Source: Tubulanus polymorphus (Eukaryota > Nemertea > Palaeonemertea > Tubulaniformes > Tubulanidae). Taken from it: a stretch of DNA of 64,000 nt. This document shows, one piece after another, positions 12,036 to 22,620 of this stretch. The stretch is from NCBI RefSeq assembly GCF_964204645.1, contig NC_134025.1, forward strand, positions 21,112,001-21,176,000, written 5' to 3'. The position numbers and the translations under genes were made by a program. The notes under the pieces were generated by a model. It worked only from the letters and a program-made list of their open reading frames with translations, was not told the origin of the DNA and ran no database searches. Position 1 is the stretch's first letter. Each line of letters begins with the position of its first letter.

Positions 12036-13816
12036 GATGACGATGAATTGTACCGTTTGTGTTTTCTATGATTCAATGATGTTCCGCTAGTCGATTTATG
12101 ATCACACTTGCAGTTATTCATACAAAAACTTGGTAATGTTGAGTGTTGTTCAAGTTCACCTATGAGGTGCGATATATCCGGCCGACCGCGCAGCAACTCT
12201 GCAACGTAAAATCAACAAAATTGATAAAATTGTTTCTTATCAACAATTGTTAAACTTGTTTGAAACAGTCACACATGCTTTAAGTCATCGTAGTTCAAGT
12301 TGGGACATATGTTGAGGACTTTTCCACAAGATAACTTTCACTTGGCATATTAATTCCAAATACAAATTGGGACTCAAAAATTGAAGAGTAAATTCATAGA
12401 TTTTCTTATTTATGCTTCTTCGAACTGACGTCATATGTCATTATATTATCAAGTAGACTAGTGGGTCTAAATGATTTCACCTAAGAGATGGACACAGTCC
12501 TACCATCTCTTGATTTTGCATCAAACACCAATCTACAAAGCCATGTGGATGGGGTAGCTTAAAACTGGGCCAAAACCTTATACCGAATGGCTATAACATG
12601 TACTTAAGTAAAACGAACAATGCAGTATTAACTGGATTTTGCCCACATCATTATCGTCTGTCCAGTGAAAATAAACAAGTCCAAGTTACAGGTTATCGAA
12701 GATGAATAAATAAGTCATGTACAGTATGGCGAGATCCTATTTATGCCAGAATTAAATTTGAAGACTTTTCAAGCTAATATTCAAGGATAGTTTACAATGG
12801 TAGTATCGAGTATTCTGATTCACACCAACAGTTACATTTCCTCTATAAGAACCAGGCCAGTAGCAAATCCACTTATAAAACCGAGGGTGGGGGATGGGGG
12901 TGTTAGGGTATGGTAAAAGGGTACGAGATATTCAGGATATTAACGCATATAAGTATCCATATGATAGCACTTTTCCAGGCTTCTGACAAATATGTGTTTT
13001 AATCTGAGAAATACGAGGTATCTTTGGAAACAGTCAATCAGGATTTTCTAAGGCTAAACATGTAAAAATTTAGGAGCTACCCTGGAATCCCCAAGGCCCT
13101 TCAACCTGCCGTTGCATTGATGTTTTCTTCTGTTTGGCTCCACCATAAAGACTCCCTTCAAAACCCGTGCAAGATAGGTCTTCTGCTAGTTCAACTATAT
13201 CTGTACTTTCCGATTTCAAAATCAAACCCCCAGCGTTCCATACCAACAAGTGGAAGCAACATATTCCTAACCATATGATAACCTTGATAATAATAATGAC
13301 AGCAGCGCATAGTGGCTGGAGACCTAAACTGCTGCTGCTAGAAAAATCTCTGAGATATTAAAAGAATTGGCCATATTGCACGGACTCTATGTCTGTGCTC
13401 ATAATAGCGTACAGGAAGGGATTGTGGGCTCGTTACATAACTGTGGAGGACCAATATCAAAAATTTACAACAGTAATCTTTCCTGTTACCACCAATTAAC
13501 AATGATAAAGGTACTTTTATTCCTAGCATAAAATTCCTTGATTTTGTACCCCCAGCTTCATGTCAAGCCCCTGTGAGTGTGAAATTTTCCATACATACAT
13601 CTTAAAAATCTATCTAAGTCCATCGCTTAACAAACAGTCCCGTAAGTGCAGGATTTCAGAACATGATGAAACATGTGGTGTGACTAATTAATCCAATTTA
13701 TTAATTTTTAAGGATTTATTACTTTTTGTAGGTAGATTAAGAATTATTCAGGAGTAAATTGTGCAGGACATGAAACTAATAGCCACAATTTGAAGGCACA
13801 ATTGTTTAATAATTAC

Positions 13817-13971
13817 CGTTTCGACACGATAAAGTCATAAAAACGCTGACCAGAATAGGACGTCTGAAAACGTGAGAGCGTAATGGCGGCGATCAGGGCG
13901 TCCCAGCCAGACAGCGGGAGAAGAGGCAGAGAACTAAAACGGGCGACGAGCGTCTCTAAAACGACCACAAT
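13817..13971 (-). other. Candidate eIF5 leader exon or orphan exon
   Basis: A 155-nt GC-rich block on the minus strand is bounded by TTTACAG and GGTAATT. Frame 1 is open throughout (51 codons plus 2 nt) and includes WDALIAAITLSRFQTSYSGQ; the other two frames have stops. It lies 1.8 kb upstream of the eIF5 start codon with a perfect CRE palindrome 180 bp further up. It could be a 5' UTR exon of eIF5 or one coding exon of an unrecognised gene. I cannot choose between them. Confidence 0.35.
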
Positions 13972-14151
13972 CTGTAAATATAGAAACGATTAAACATCAG
14001 CAACGATTAGAAAGCAAACTTATCCGCGAAAGAAGTCGAGTTACCGCTTTTCTAGCGTGAAATATGGAGAGAAATTATGCTAATCAGATATAGACACGCA
14101 CACAGTCTAGCTGCTAGGGATTCGGTATTCGTTCGCAAACGCGATCGTCAA

Positions 14152-14159
14152 TGACGTCA
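14152..14159. promoter_or_regulatory. CRE/ATF palindrome, possible eIF5 promoter
   Basis: Perfect TGACGTCA in a CpG-containing stretch (GCGATCGTCAATGACGTCAC) just upstream of the candidate leader exon. The same octamer also appears near 12426, 14346, 18258 and 22392, so the motif alone proves little. Confidence 0.35.
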
Positions 14160-15381
14160 CTTGGCTACGTAGCAGTCACTTCAACTAAATTGGAATTGAC
14201 TCAAATCTGTACCTCATATTGACAATTTGGAAACACGAAATGATAGAAAAAAGTCTAAAGGTAACAAATATTCTTTATAACATAGATGTGCGAGGTGAAA
14301 GATCATGCAGGGTTATTTGAATTGCATCTGGGTAACAATAATCAGTGACGTCATTGATGCTCAGGCCTAAGATCTAATGATGACCTTTGTGGAATATTCG
14401 ACGCTGTACTAACAATTATTTGATAAAAAAAATTCACGATTCGATAGTTTAGTGTTGAAGATTCGAAGCTTTGCATATTTTTCAAAGAAGGTAAAATTAA
14501 CCTTGAATTGTATCAGCAAAAGATAATGTCAACAGTTAATAAAAGAAAAGCACGAAGGTGGCAGCACTGGACGGTAGCGGTTTCATTTGATGCCTTCAGC
14601 GTTCAGCGGGCTTTTGGGTGAACTCTAGAGCCGCCGGGTAATTTTCACTTGAACCGGATAATGAATAACGTCAAAGTGGAGGCATTGTGGAAACGACAGT
14701 GTTATGAATTCTGCGCCGTTCAGCAACCAGTCTAATCACTTAATGTAGGGTGACATTACTGGTGCAGACCGGTGACCACGTGCCCGGATCCGAGTGGCAC
14801 GCCGCTCGGCGGGTCTGCTCTGAAAATGATTAGTTCAAACCGTTTTGATTAACATGGTCTAGAGGAGTCAGTGGTAGTCATATCAGTTGTACCATCCAGA
14901 ATGTTTGTGGAGGACAAGACCCAAAATTTGACCATTTATTTATCGCCGGCGTAGGGGCGCGCTGGTGCCGATGGCCGAAACCCGGTTCATTACGGCGACT
15001 AGCGACAGGTGTATTGAAATACCACATGGTATTGGGACGTGACCATCACGGTTTTTGGCTGGTAAAGCTTCTTCAACTGCTCCGGTGTGCTCTCTGGCCA
15101 CCAGTAAAGTTCCGTTGCCTGGACTGGGCAGATTTATCGGGGTTTATCTTCATCGGTTGATGAATTTTCTGAGTGCCCTATGATGAAGAAGCTGCCAATG
15201 CGCAGACAATACTCTACACGACTCTACAGTAGTGGAACATGTTACCAAAAGTCCAGATACCTATTCATTTTTCTGAACGTTCTACTCGGAATGGTTCAAG
15301 GTAGTCGATCCCGATGATGTTGAGAATGGGCTTGAAGTATCGAGTCTCGCCGCAAGCGACACGACACCTCAGTCCTCAGCA

Positions 15382-15690
15382 TTATAGCTCGCGAAGGTAA
15401 GCGACGACACCATAGACTTTGTCCGACGCGTCGCAGAAGACGTAGTTGTCGCCCGGCCTGCCCAGTTTACGGGTCGTCCCCAATATTTTCGTCGTATCAA
15501 TCGAGTTTCTGGCACCAAAGGCGTTGCATCGGAATTTGACTTGATATAATAACGGTTTTACGAAAATGGTGTAGCAATACCCAATGGCCAAAGGCTGATC
15601 AGTGAGACTTGGCTGAGTGGGTACTCCTCGTTTGCTCTTCTTAGGCTTTTCTCTGACCTTGAAACCAATTGTATCTGATTCCGGGTCCAA
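15382..15690 (-). pseudogene. Degenerate BEL/Pao-like retrotransposon pol fragment
   Basis: An open frame of 102 codons ends in FCDASDKVYGVVAYLREL, resembling the FCDAS.KAYGA..YLR block at the start of the RNase H domain of BEL/Pao LTR retrotransposons. Nearby minus-strand fragments near 14760-14820 (an ADPPSG-like string) and 15240-15320 (IDYLEPF, integrase-like) are consistent with more pol debris, but their order is scrambled. No LTRs were found. This is a dead copy with no intact enzyme. Confidence 0.45.
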
Positions 15691-16379
15691 TATCCCCGCA
15701 TCATGTTACTGGTCGCCCATTAGATCAACCTACTGGGAACTGGCTGCGGTTGGAAGTTGGAAGCAATGCGCGCGATATGAATATTTGTCTTGAGTGGCGA
15801 TCTCTCTACTTGTAGATATTTTTGGAGTCGTAAAAGTTGTAGAATGTTGATTATTTAGTATGCAACTATAATGGAAAGGGATTAAGGCTTTGACGGGTGA
15901 TGTAAAAAGAGTTAGTTGGGGACATTCGAAAAGAGAAGTTGGAAGTAACGTTGAGCGAGAATTGAAGCGTTCAGTCGGAGAGTTTTTAAGTTCAGTTAAG
16001 ACCGTTGGAAAACCGAGATATCAGATTGGGGTCAAAAGTACGGGAGAAGCGTCGACAAATACTTCATCTTCTTGTTCGGGTTTACGACTAAGTGATGCGG
16101 CAAATCTCTCCTTACCATTATATCATAGAAATGACTTCTATTAGTTTCCTGCCTAAAAGCTCTGCTATTTTTCTGTAAAAGTCAGTTCATCTCTGCTGAT
16201 CGATGTTCAAGGCAGTCGAACCCATGGCTAGGTTAATAAATCTTTTCGCGCAGTTAACTTAGGGCATCATTTTTTTAACGATAATCTGCGTGAATTGACT
16301 AATCAATTGTCTCGGTGTCCTCGTCCGGCACGCGCACATGTCCCAGGGGTCTCATTTTTGCACTTGAACCCATAGTCAA

Positions 16380-16490
16380 CCGTGAAGTCACGTGGCGCGC
16401 GTGGCGTGGCCAATCATAGACCCGCACTTTCGTTCCAATGCAAGGGCGGTCGCAAACCTATATCATTCAGACGCGCGCGCGGAATGGGAT
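16380..16490. promoter_or_regulatory. CpG-rich stretch with a CCAAT box
   Basis: Contains GTGGCGCGCGTGGCGTGGCCAATCATAG and a CG-repeat run near 16470. CpG density is well above the surroundings. It may be an unmethylated promoter; no transcript start can be read from sequence. Confidence 0.3.
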
Positions 16491-16991
16491 ACTCGAACTG
16501 ATGTTCACTCGGGTGTGCCCTCCCTGACTTCAGAACATAATCGTTGCGGATAACTGCAGTTGGTTTACGCTAAATTTGATAGAAATTTAAGCATCCGAGT
16601 TGATGTATGAATCTCCCCGTTGCTCCCCCCGGACGCCCGGACCGCGACGACAATTGATTTCTGCCCATGCAAATATGTTTGTCCCGACCCGTCCCGGACA
16701 TTTTACAAATATTTCGTTGATACTGGATTTCCTTATCCTCGCACACTATGATTGTATATTCCGTTCATCGAATGAGCATGTCCATAGATAATTTCCAGCA
16801 GAGGTGATGCCCGCCAGGAGAAGGTCAGCTTGCACCCGGGTGGTGGTGAATTAATCGGAAACTAAACTTCGCCCAGCCGTATTACTCGCCTTTAAGAGGT
16901 GGACAAGTGACCGGAACCGGACCTATTAGGGGAAGCTGTAATTTACAAGTTAGATATTTCACAACAATAGAATACAATTGAATCTATCAGA

Positions 16992-16997
16992 TTTATT
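16992..16997 (-). terminator. Possible polyadenylation signal for the 17288-17401 gene
   Basis: TTTATT on the plus strand is AATAAA on the minus strand, about 290 nt past the stop codon of the candidate small gene. The hexamer is common in AT-rich DNA, so support is weak. Confidence 0.25.
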
Positions 16998-17287
16998 TAA
17001 CTGCAAACCATTTCCATGGTTAACGGAGGAAAGAGATTTTCCAATCATTTACAAAAAGCAGAAAGTAAAAGCATAACAACCGTTATTTGCAATTCATTTC
17101 CACTATCAAAGACATTTCAATAAATCTAGCTTTTAGGCTTAAGTTAAATTTCTTCAATAAATCAATATGCAAGTTTCCTAAAGATGTTTACGTTTTAGGT
17201 GTTTTGAGATGTTTTCATGGAATTCATAAAGTAATTTTACGATGAAAAACATTAAGTAGTTCATCACATCACCAAATTGCAGGGGAA

Positions 17288-17401
17288 TTATCTGTCGATA
17301 CTGTAATCCTGAACCGGTCCAGGAGGGTCTGCCCTCTTACGGCGGTTGGACCAACGATCGATAAATCGACGCAACACTTCTTTACCGGACACTGTCGCCA
17401 T
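17288..17401 (-). CDS. Candidate small gene, 37-residue basic protein
   Basis: ATG at 17401-17399 sits in GTGAAAATGGCGACA, a good start context that also matches a YY1 site, a common arrangement at housekeeping gene starts. The frame encodes MATVSGKEVLRRFIDRWSNR, then a basic and proline-rich stretch ending DYSIDR and TAA at 17290-17288. The first half could form a basic amphipathic helix; there is no membrane segment. A minus-strand AATAAA lies at about 16997-16992, roughly 300 nt downstream. I do not recognise the family. It could be a real microprotein, the first exon of a longer gene, or chance. Confidence 0.4.
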   Translation of the reverse strand: MATVSGKEVLRRFIDRWSNRRKRADPPGPVQDYSIDR

Positions 17402-18050
17402 TTTCACATTCTAACCACTTTTAGCAATAGAAAACTACCCAAAACGTCAGGGTTATGACATTACGGTCGTATTCATTTAAGAGCCTGAAGACTCGATGAA
17501 CATCTGTGTACATAATCGAAGAAAACCGTGAAATGATATCGGAAAATCCGACGATTTAATCCAGACAATTCCAGAAATTTTTGATTTTTTGGGTAAGATA
17601 GACTCTTCATTCAAAATAAATTCAATATTGTCATTTGCCTCGGCTGATTTTTAGGCCAGCGTTGGTTTAACTACATATTCAGTTGCTGCATTTGCGGTAA
17701 CGTTTTTCTCTTTTTACAGCGCTAACTCTTAACCGAACTCTCCCAGTCCCACTCCCACAGTCCTCTCTATATGGGCACTATGGCCTAACGTATCTTTTCT
17801 ATGACCAGGTCCAGTATCCTTTAATGTTAGTAGTACCATAATAGCCTAAAAAATCTAAGGGCCAACTTTATTTTCCAACTGGATTATCCATGGTATGTTT
17901 TGTCAAGAGTTTGTGAGTGATTTATTGTCTCATCCCCACCTAGGTTTTAAGTAAGCCAGTTTTGTCTCTAAAAGCTTGCTACATTTGTACGATGAATTAA
18001 AAAAAGAACTGAAAATATCTGACTATACAGCACCAGCCTGGAAGTATAGA

Positions 18051-19539
18051 CAGTCAGGAACACTTTCCAAAAACGGCTTATTCTGCCAATTTCGGCGTTT
18101 TCCACCAATTACGGCAGAATCAGCCGTTTATGGATCACTCAGTTTTGAAACTTTCACAGTCGTTTATGGCTTAATCAGCCAGTTTCAGCTCACTAAGTTT
18201 CGAGTTTTGCTTTAAAGTTTTTTGCGCACTTCCGGTTCAATAAGCGCATGTTGCCGATGACGTCATAATCTCGAGCAGACGATAAGCTTTCATATGACGC
18301 TAGGATGGAAATTTTTGAGCTAGGAAAAGTGGTCAAATTTACGTTTTTCTAAATGATTACGTCATATGAAGCCCAAAAACTCCGGGAAAACTCTCAAAAC
18401 TACTACAGCATGAAACAAGTTTATTAATCATGATTTTTGTCAAAAATGAATTTGGGAACTAGTTTTAAAAACTATTATAAAGTTTTCAAGTAAACGTTGC
18501 CATGGGTACACATAAAAACATTCGCCATTTCTGGCGTATTCCGCCGTTTTTGGCATAGTTAGTTTTATAATCATAAACTATTAAGCCATTATTGGCAGTC
18601 TACTTGTTATATATGAGGATTCCCCCACCCACTTAGACGTTTCCCCTAGTGTCCACACGGTACTTTTTTCGGAATAAAATAATTAATTTGCTGAGGTGAA
18701 CGGATGTGTAAATATTATATGTTAAAAATAAAAATAAAATTATTATTATTATAATTATCATTCTCATAAGACAAATCAATCATGGATGTATAAACTAGTG
18801 TATCAAAAATCTAGTTTTAAGTTTTGCCCATGGTCTTATCTTGCCTAATAAAGCATAGAATGGTTGAGGGATATATTGGACTGCATATGATGTTGGTTAG
18901 GCCTAATTGAAGGTAATTAACATCTTCGATGCCTCCAAGCTAATTGATGGATTCTTGTGATGGATAGTGATTGAATGAATTGGTGGCCGATGACGTTACA
19001 ACTCAAAATCGATACAGCTGTATCTAGACTCATTTCAAAATACAACAAACATTTTCGAAACAATTTGGGATACATGTATGTATATATTTATTTCATAGAA
19101 TACAGGTATACAGAAAGAACAGAATTCAAATACATTTGCCATCGGAAACCCATACATTTATATTTAATTCTTTCTTGAAGCCTGGAATGGATCAATGAGA
19201 TTAATTTTTCGGCGCAAATATACAAATGTATGCCAGCAGAAAAGCGATGATGTCATAATAGGGACTCCCATCGAACTAAGCATTATAAATAGCACCTGTA
19301 AAACTATCTAATCTAAAAACGCTGTTTCTGGCGATGTGGTTTTAAAAACTGTAACAGCTGAAAACGGCGGAAATGGCGTTTTTTAAGAATTAGCCAAAAA
19401 TGGCAGAAAACGCCGATTTCGGCTAAATTGGCAGAAGCAGTTTAAAACTGAGTAATCCATAAGTGGCTGATTCTGCCGTTATTGGCGGAAAACGCCGAAA
19501 TTGGCAGAATAAGCCGTTTTTGGAAAGTGTTCCTGACTG
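18051..19539. mobile_element. Non-autonomous DNA transposon, 1489 bp, with long TIRs and a 5-bp TSD
   Basis: The left end starts CAGTCAGGAACACTTTCC and is matched by the reverse complement of the right end for about 105 bp with a handful of mismatches (18051-18155 against about 19435-19539). The element is flanked on both sides by ATAGA (18046-18050 and 19540-19544), a clean 5-bp target-site duplication. Subterminal zones are rich in short GCCGTTTTTGGC-like motifs in both orientations. No open frame inside resembles a transposase. The superfamily is not clear from the ends. Confidence 0.88.
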
Positions 19540-19944
19540 ATAGATAACTACAATAACTACTAAAAAAAAACAGTGCGTTCGACAAGTAGGGCCACTGATT
19601 CCAAGAATGACAAAATTACTATGAACACTTGAAGTAAATGCACCAATCGCTATCCAGTTTTGAAATATTTTTGTCAGACCCCTGTGCACCATGGTATGAA
19701 TTTAAAGAACCAAGTACGGAGGGCGCTTCATGTTATAAATACAAGTGAAGGCCATGTGTTGACATTATTTCGTCCGAGGCTCTTTCTGATAGGCCTACTG
19801 GTTACTACTGACTTATCTCTTGGATTTAGAAAATTCAAGAAAGTGAAAAATTGGAATTTGAACCCACAACCTGCGGTGAACAATTTTCTGCTATAGGGTC
19901 TAGCTGCCGGAACTTAGTTTTAGATACTTGTAGCCTTCCACTTA

Positions 19945-20030
19945 GGCCTAACTCTGATCCTAACCCTTTAACCTAGCCCTAGCCCTAATCCTAATCCTAA
20001 CCCCAAAACTTTAACCCTGATTGTAACCAT
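19945..20030 (-). repeat. Degenerate interstitial telomere-like repeat
   Basis: A run of CCTAAC, CCCTAG and CCTAAT units (for example CTAGCCCTAGCCCTAATCC) resembles the complement of TTAGGG with substitutions, over about 85 bp. Confidence 0.5.
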
Positions 20031-20663
20031 TATTGTATAAATTGAACTTTTCAAATTGTATGGTTTGTTAGCCCAATTATTCTAGTATCCAGCTAAAGAT
20101 AGTATTCTGATTGGTATGTTAAGCTGAATTCATGAATTTCATTTGGATGCTTATATGTGGTGTAATGGAAAAGTATATATTGGCAACTGACCTCTTGCAA
20201 CTGATGGAGGCTAGTCACAAACCGTTGTTGACAATAGCGTCTCAACCGACCGTCACACCTGTGCCCATGTTCTCATCAAATACTCTGATCTAGCTCTCAG
20301 TGTATACATAGGGGTAAGTTCTTGCCTTCTTAAAGGAATAATGGTCATAGCAAGACTATGCTAGAGTATGATCTTCACCTGCAGTCAGTTGATCTTTCTG
20401 CTCTGTTAGAATTGTTGGAATTTGTTCCTGGCTGTTGTTGCTTTATTTAAGCTTGGCAGATGGCATATATATTACTTTTGGTAGAAAAGCTCTCAACGTT
20501 CATGGATAAATCTTCCAAGAAACTATGAAAAAAATGTATTTATTTTGAAGTTCATGGCATCAGAGAGCTTTGATTGAAAAATGTAAGTGTTAATTCAACT
20601 GGATAATTACATGAACTTACAAATGTAGGGCCTCTCGTGAAATTGAATTCTGTCTCAAAAGAT

Positions 20664-20788
20664 CTGGGGTCAGCTCAAAAGTTGGTTGAAGATAACCATT
20701 GGATAGTTGACATAATTGAAAGTTCATTGTTATTGTGGAATTTATCTGCCGGTTATCTTTAACCAACTTCTGTGCAACTGGCCCCTGG
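20664..20788. mobile_element. Foldback element, family A copy 1
   Basis: The left end CTGGGGTCAGCTCAAAAGTT and the right end AACTTCTGTGCAACTGGCCCC are inverted and imperfect, with inner arms around GATAACC. It is about 125 bp and non-coding. Other copies are at 37335, 49838, 49947 and 56469. Confidence 0.75.
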
Positions 20789-21279
20789 ATATGCTTCCCA
20801 TGTTAGTATGTGATACACGGTCCTGGCAGGCTGGAGTCGCGTATCTTTATAATGGCTACGGTCCCAGTTTTGGATAGAAATTTATGAAGTATTTAATAGT
20901 AGCCTATACCTTGTTTCAAACTCAGTTGGCTACTTGATCATAATGTCATTGTGGCCCATTATGGAACAAAGCAGGCCCGTAGCCAGCCATGTCTTTGGGG
21001 GTTTGATTTTTCATGGAAGCGGAACTTTTTTCTTGATAGTGGAAATTTTTGTCAGGTACATGCGCAAATGTCTGGGCCTGAGAGTACTGGCGCAGAAAAT
21101 GTTTGAAAATTACATGCAATGAGAAGCAATTTCACAACTCGTTTATATTTGGGTCTTTTTCCTGAAATTTACCCTCAAATCAAATAAGTTTGGAAGCATC
21201 TGCTTATTTTGAACAAGTCTTTTTAAATCGATGCTCTGATTTTCTTACGGCCAGCAACTTCGTTAGGCCTTATTCGTTT

Positions 21280-21660
21280 TGGTTCTCGGGCTTCCGTTAT
21301 GAGACCTTAATTTCGTACTGTCTGTGTATCCATCTGTTTACCTGTGTCTGTCTTTCAACTACTTAGCTCATCAGTTATCAGTCGATCTTGATGAAACTTG
21401 GGTACAAATGTATGGAGTCTAGTTGTGCAATGCATAGAATGGGCCCAGTGTGCCACCTAGCGACAGAGCTAGGCGCTAAAATCTGTCTTTCAGCGACACG
21501 ACCTTGGCGATGACCTTATAACCGAAGTACGGGGTCGAAATTCAAAAAGTCGTCTTGACAAAAAGTAGCTATTTGCCCTGTGGATACAACGTATCCAAAA
21601 TGCAATGGGAACTAACGTATGGTAATATCGGAGTTCGAGCCTGAGCCCGAGAACTATTGT
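21280..21660. repeat. Dispersed repeat with inverted ends
   Basis: GGTTCTCGGGCTTCCG near 21280 is partly inverted as TGAGCCCGAGAAC near 21640. Between them lies a CTGTCTGTGTATCCATCTG-type tract and a GATGAAACTTGGGTAC motif, typical of old interspersed repeats. Confidence 0.45.
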
Positions 21661-21739
21661 CGCCTCTGGCTTTTTGCGGTCGACTAACTCGCTCTGGGAG
21701 GGATTTGGTGATTTGCGGCACCTAGTAGTCGACGTCGCC

Positions 21740-22620
21740 ATGTTTATGTCATGTGATTAACCTAAACCATTGCGGTTTTTTTTTAAACGTTTGATCATGC
21801 GATCGACGCCAGTCGTCGGCGAAAGCAATCGCAAAAAATAAAAAAAAAATCATTTGCAGATAATTTCGAAAGCGCTGATAATCCGTTCGATATTCTGCTT
21901 CATCGAAAAAAAGGAGATAGTCACCAATATACCGAATGCAGTGTAATTCGGCGCGCCACAATTCGAATTGATAGAGCATCGAAGCGCGAGGTCGCGGCTG
22001 GGGTCGCGTTCTGGACAGTCGTCGATGCCTTTGTCCTTACCACAGCGAGAATATGATGAGTTCGAAACCTCGCATTGGAAACTGAGTATAACTCGTGTTG
22101 CGTCTGGAGCATTCAGCGAATACATTATGATGTAGTCGCTTGAAATAGAAACGACTCTCCCCACGCGTTGTGTCTGTAATGTCATTCTGGTTGCCATTGG
22201 TAACCGAAAATGACAACGACAACGGCAGCATCGTTCGTTCGCTTTTATATGTATTGGAAGCGTCTCGTCGGTTATATATCGTAGTCGCTCGATTATCAGT
22301 AATTCGTTGGCGTTATTATTCAAAACAAATCGGATTGAAATTTTTCTCGAGATTTGTTTAGGCGACTATTCGGCGTCGACGTCGTCGCCGGTGACGTCAT
22401 TTTCTTCTCGGTGTCTACTGCTGCTACTGCTGCTGCTGCTGCCGCCGCGTTGTTGTCGGATGAAAATTTCGGTGATGTATTTATTATGATAATCTGATTC
22501 TGTTGGTTTGTGTGCACAAATGGAATCCAGTCTACTTCAGTCACTGCGACGACGAATTCTTCTCGATTTCGGTTCTATTTGAGAGTTGTAATAGTTTAAT
22601 AATGAGGTAATGATCGCTGT
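21740..22620. promoter_or_regulatory. CpG-rich promoter-like zone
   Basis: CpG is dense compared with flanks, including GTCGACGTCGTCGCCGGTGACGTCAT with a perfect CRE at 22392-22399, followed by a CTG/CCG triplet tract (about 22419-22450). Long open frames on the minus strand here (up to 157 codons) do not resemble proteins and use no recognisable motif. It could be an alternative upstream promoter of KLC or the start of an unseen gene. Confidence 0.35.
22419..22450 (+). repeat. CTG/CCG triplet tract
   Basis: An interrupted CTG run ends in GCCGCCGCG. The opposite strand would read as poly-alanine, which explains the minus-strand frame at 22320-22544. Confidence 0.85.

Noticed and set aside
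21850-22323. Longest single open frame (157 codons, minus strand) as a gene
   Set aside because: It has no recognisable motif, sits in a CpG-rich zone where stops are rarer, overlaps several other equally open frames, and lacks a supporting neighbour exon.
22320-22544. Poly-alanine protein on the minus strand
   Set aside because: The alanine run is only the CTG/CCG triplet tract read in antisense.
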